From CAZCFB01 sp964511535 (GTDB lineage Bacteria > Myxococcota_A > Polyangia > GCA-2747355 > CAZCFB01): DNA of 64,000 nucleotides. Under the pieces are notes generated by a model. The model was not told the DNA's origin, ran no database searches, and worked only from the letters and a program-made list of their open reading frames with translations. The translations under genes and the position numbers were made by a program. This document shows, in pieces, positions 60,671-64,000 of the stretch (position 1 is the stretch's first letter; every line of letters starts with the position of its first letter). The stretch covers positions 1 through 64,000 of the forward strand of contig CAZEFW010000024.1 in assembly GCA_964511535.1 (NCBI GenBank). The letters run 5' to 3'.

Positions 60671-60807
60671 GCCCGGGCTCCGGCCGGGGCCCGGGATCCC
60701 ACTGGCATGGCGGTAATTATCTACTACTATTTTAGTTAGCTCAGGCTTATCGCCGGGGAATCGCCCCGGAGAGGAATGGCGCGCGACGCACCGTGGAGAC
60801 TATGGCG

Positions 60808-62665
<1,858 letters not shown>

Positions 62666-62694
<29 letters not shown>

Positions 62695-63751
62695 GGCGCG
62701 GCGCTGGCCAGCAGTGTCCCTGGCGCTGGCGCTGGTGTTGTGCTGCTGGGCGCCACGGGCGGCCCTGGCCGAGCAGGGCACGCGCGCCGAGGCGGCGGCC
62801 CTGTTCAAGCGGGGCAACCAGCTGCGCAAGGCGGGCAAGCACGCCCAGGCCCTCGAGGCGTACCGGCGAACCTACGCCCTGGTGCCGAGCTACCGGGTGC
62901 TCTACAACACCGCCCTGAGCCTGGAAGCGCTGGGGCGGCTTGGCGAGGCCGCCCGCACCTACGAGGCGTTCTTGCGCGATGGGGCGGGCAAGGCCCCGGC
63001 GCGGGTGCTGAAGCGGGCGCGGGCCAGGCTTGCGGAGGTGCGGCGACGGCAAGCCGTCAAGCCGCCGCCGGACCCGTCTCCCGCCCCCGCCCCCGCTCCC
63101 GCCCCCGCTCCCGCTCCCGCACCCGCCCCCGCTCCCGCTCCCGCTCCCGACCCCGCTCCCGCTCCCGCCCCCGCTCCCGCCTCAGCTTCAGCCTCAGCTT
63201 CAGCCTCAGCTTCAGCCCCAGCCTCAGCTTCAGCCCCGGCTTCAGGTTCAGCCCCGGCTTCAGCTGCAGCCCCGGCTTCAGGTTCAGCTTCGACCCCAGC
63301 CTCAGCTCCAGCTTCAGCCCCGGCCCCGGCAGCGGTCCCTGCAGCCGCCACTATTGTCGCGCCGGCGCCCGAGCGGGACGGCGGCGCATGGCGCACTCGC
63401 ACCATCGTCGCCTGGACCACCCTGGGCCTCGGCGTGGCGCTGGCTGCCGGGGCTGGCGTGATGTACGGCGTGGGCCAGAGCTCCGGCTCGGCAGCGTACG
63501 ACCGCTACCACTTGACCGCCGAACCCGCGGAGATGGACGCGCACTGGCAGGACGTGGAGGCGGCCGAGCGGCTGTTCATCGGCGGGCATGTGATGGTGGG
63601 TCTGTCGGCCGCGGCCCTGGGCGTATCGCTCTACAGCTTCCTGACACGGTCGGACGACGACCCGGCCGGGCACGCGTCGGCCAGGGCTGTGGGCTTCGGC
63701 GTGGGCGCCACCGGCGACGGGGCATCTCTCAACCTCTCGGGGGCGTTCTGA
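62666..63751 (+). CDS. Exported TPR protein with Pro-Ala/Ser-Ala low-complexity linker
   Basis: A 361-residue protein with a signal peptide (SLALALVLCCWAPRAALA). TPR-like helices (about 40-110, LFKRGNQLRKAGKHAQALEA, LYNTALSLEALGRLGEAAR) are followed by a long Pro-Ala then Ala-Ser linker encoded by hexanucleotide repeats (about 130-230). Two C-terminal membrane-type segments follow (TLGLGVALAAGAGVMYGVG, VMVGLSAAALGVSLYSF). Its start overlaps the kinase by 29 bp. Common downstream partner of PEGA kinases in Myxococcota, as I recall. Confidence 0.85.
63066..63330 (+). repeat. Hexanucleotide microsatellite inside the TPR gene
   Basis: A run of CCCGCC/CCCGCT hexamers (about 63078-63180) changes into TCAGCC/TCAGCT hexamers (about 63181-63330). 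The 6-bp period keeps the reading frame, so unit gains or losses change only linker length. Confidence 0.85.
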
Positions 63752-63752
63752 C

Positions 63753-64000
63753 ATGAGGCGTACCTGCGAGGGGCTGCGCGCCGGGGCGGCGCTGGCGGGC
63801 CTGGCCGCCTGCCTGGCCCTGGGCTGCGGCTGGGACCGGGACAACCCGGAGGACCCCAAGGGGACCAGCTACGCCCCTGCCGTCAGGGATGGGGCCGCGG
63901 CCAGGGACCGGGGCGCCCCCCCGCCTGACGCGCCTGGAGATCGCGGCGCCCCGCCAGATAAGAAAGCAGCCGCGGACCTCAGGCCGGTTCCAGATCAGGT
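63753..64000 (+). CDS. Lipoprotein, N-terminal part (3' end outside window)
   Basis: The first 82 residues of a lipoprotein (MRRTCEGLRAGAALAGLAAC, lipobox ALGC). The start of the mature protein is a disordered Asp/Pro/Arg linker (DRGAPPPDAPGDRGAPPDKK). The ATG is one base after the preceding stop. Third gene of the kinase operon. The functional domain is beyond the window. Confidence 0.8.
   Translation, partial: MRRTCEGLRAGAALAGLAACLALGCGWDRDNPEDPKGTSYAPAVRDGAAARDRGAPPPDAPGDRGAPPDKKAAADLRPVPDQ

Noticed and set aside
62740..63756. Second long open frame through the TPR gene (Arg/Pro-rich)
   Set aside because: The hexanucleotide tract stays open in all frames. The frame with signal peptide and TPR helices is the true gene.

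Overview
The window is GC-rich, densely coded DNA with no rRNA, tRNA, CRISPR array, transposase, integrase or phage gene that I can find. Its gene content points to a Gram-negative bacterium of the Myxococcota or a related 'deltaproteobacterial' lineage. The reasons are many lipoproteins with Pro/Asp-rich linkers, eukaryote-type Ser/Thr kinases (one with a PEGA domain), OmpA proteins with thrombospondin-type-3 calcium repeats, TPR and HEAT-repeat proteins, the rod operon mreBCD-mrdA-rodA, and the order nrdR-ribD-ribE-ribBA-ribH-nusB. This placement is an inference from content and not a phylogenetic result.

Layout. 1-4.9 kb: the 3' end of rpoC, rpmG, and convergent lon, separated by an unusual repeat-rich stretch. 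5-14.3 kb: envelope and accessory genes (PQQ-type sugar dehydrogenase lipoprotein, GT-C-like membrane protein, UshA-type 5'-nucleotidase lipoprotein, a large CARDB/Cys-rich lipoprotein, small membrane proteins). 14.5-22.1 kb: a PpiD-like folding factor divergent from mreB-mreC-mreD-mrdA-rodA. 22.5-26.7 kb: MFS transporter, small lipoprotein, secreted HEAT-repeat protein, cytosolic kinase. 26.9-30.6 kb: thioredoxin, a haem operon (hemX-like, hemA, hemC) and a DUF4911 protein. 30.8-36.8 kb: CpoB-like lipoprotein, LysM protein, dprA, trmFO, SlyD-like FKBP, a haem-binding lipoprotein and a small acidic protein. 37-40 kb: an outer-envelope operon (DUF4398 lipoprotein, TSP3-OmpA lipoprotein, TPR/beta-barrel protein). 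40-46 kb: a 1774-residue TPR protein and gmhA. 46.1-48.1 kb: yceD, rpmF, and a reduced fatty-acid locus (fabG, acyl carrier protein). 48.3-53.1 kb: rpiB, nrdR, the riboflavin operon and nusB. 53.2-59.4 kb: an unknown protein, a beta-helix protein, two lipoproteins (one thioredoxin-like) and a sulfatase-fold lipoprotein. 59.4-64 kb: a membrane protein and a kinase-PEGA/TPR/lipoprotein operon running off the end.

Functionally the window joins core processes (transcription, protein quality control, cell elongation, haem and riboflavin synthesis, tRNA methylation) with a large outer-envelope repertoire. The most unusual features are non-coding. A family of 7-bp tandem repeats (TTSAGGC) sits just downstream of hairpins at the ends of at least six genes (rpoC, rpmG, lon, the 25.6-kb kinase, trxA, hemC), always in the orientation of the upstream gene. 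Other gene ends carry 8-, 21-, 23-, 33- and 54-bp repeats, many built around triloop hairpins. Several genes have a -10 box only 7-12 nt before the ATG and no ribosome binding site, which suggests leaderless mRNAs. The ribBA gene has lost the usual GTP cyclohydrolase II active-site motif, and the fab cluster lacks its usual members.
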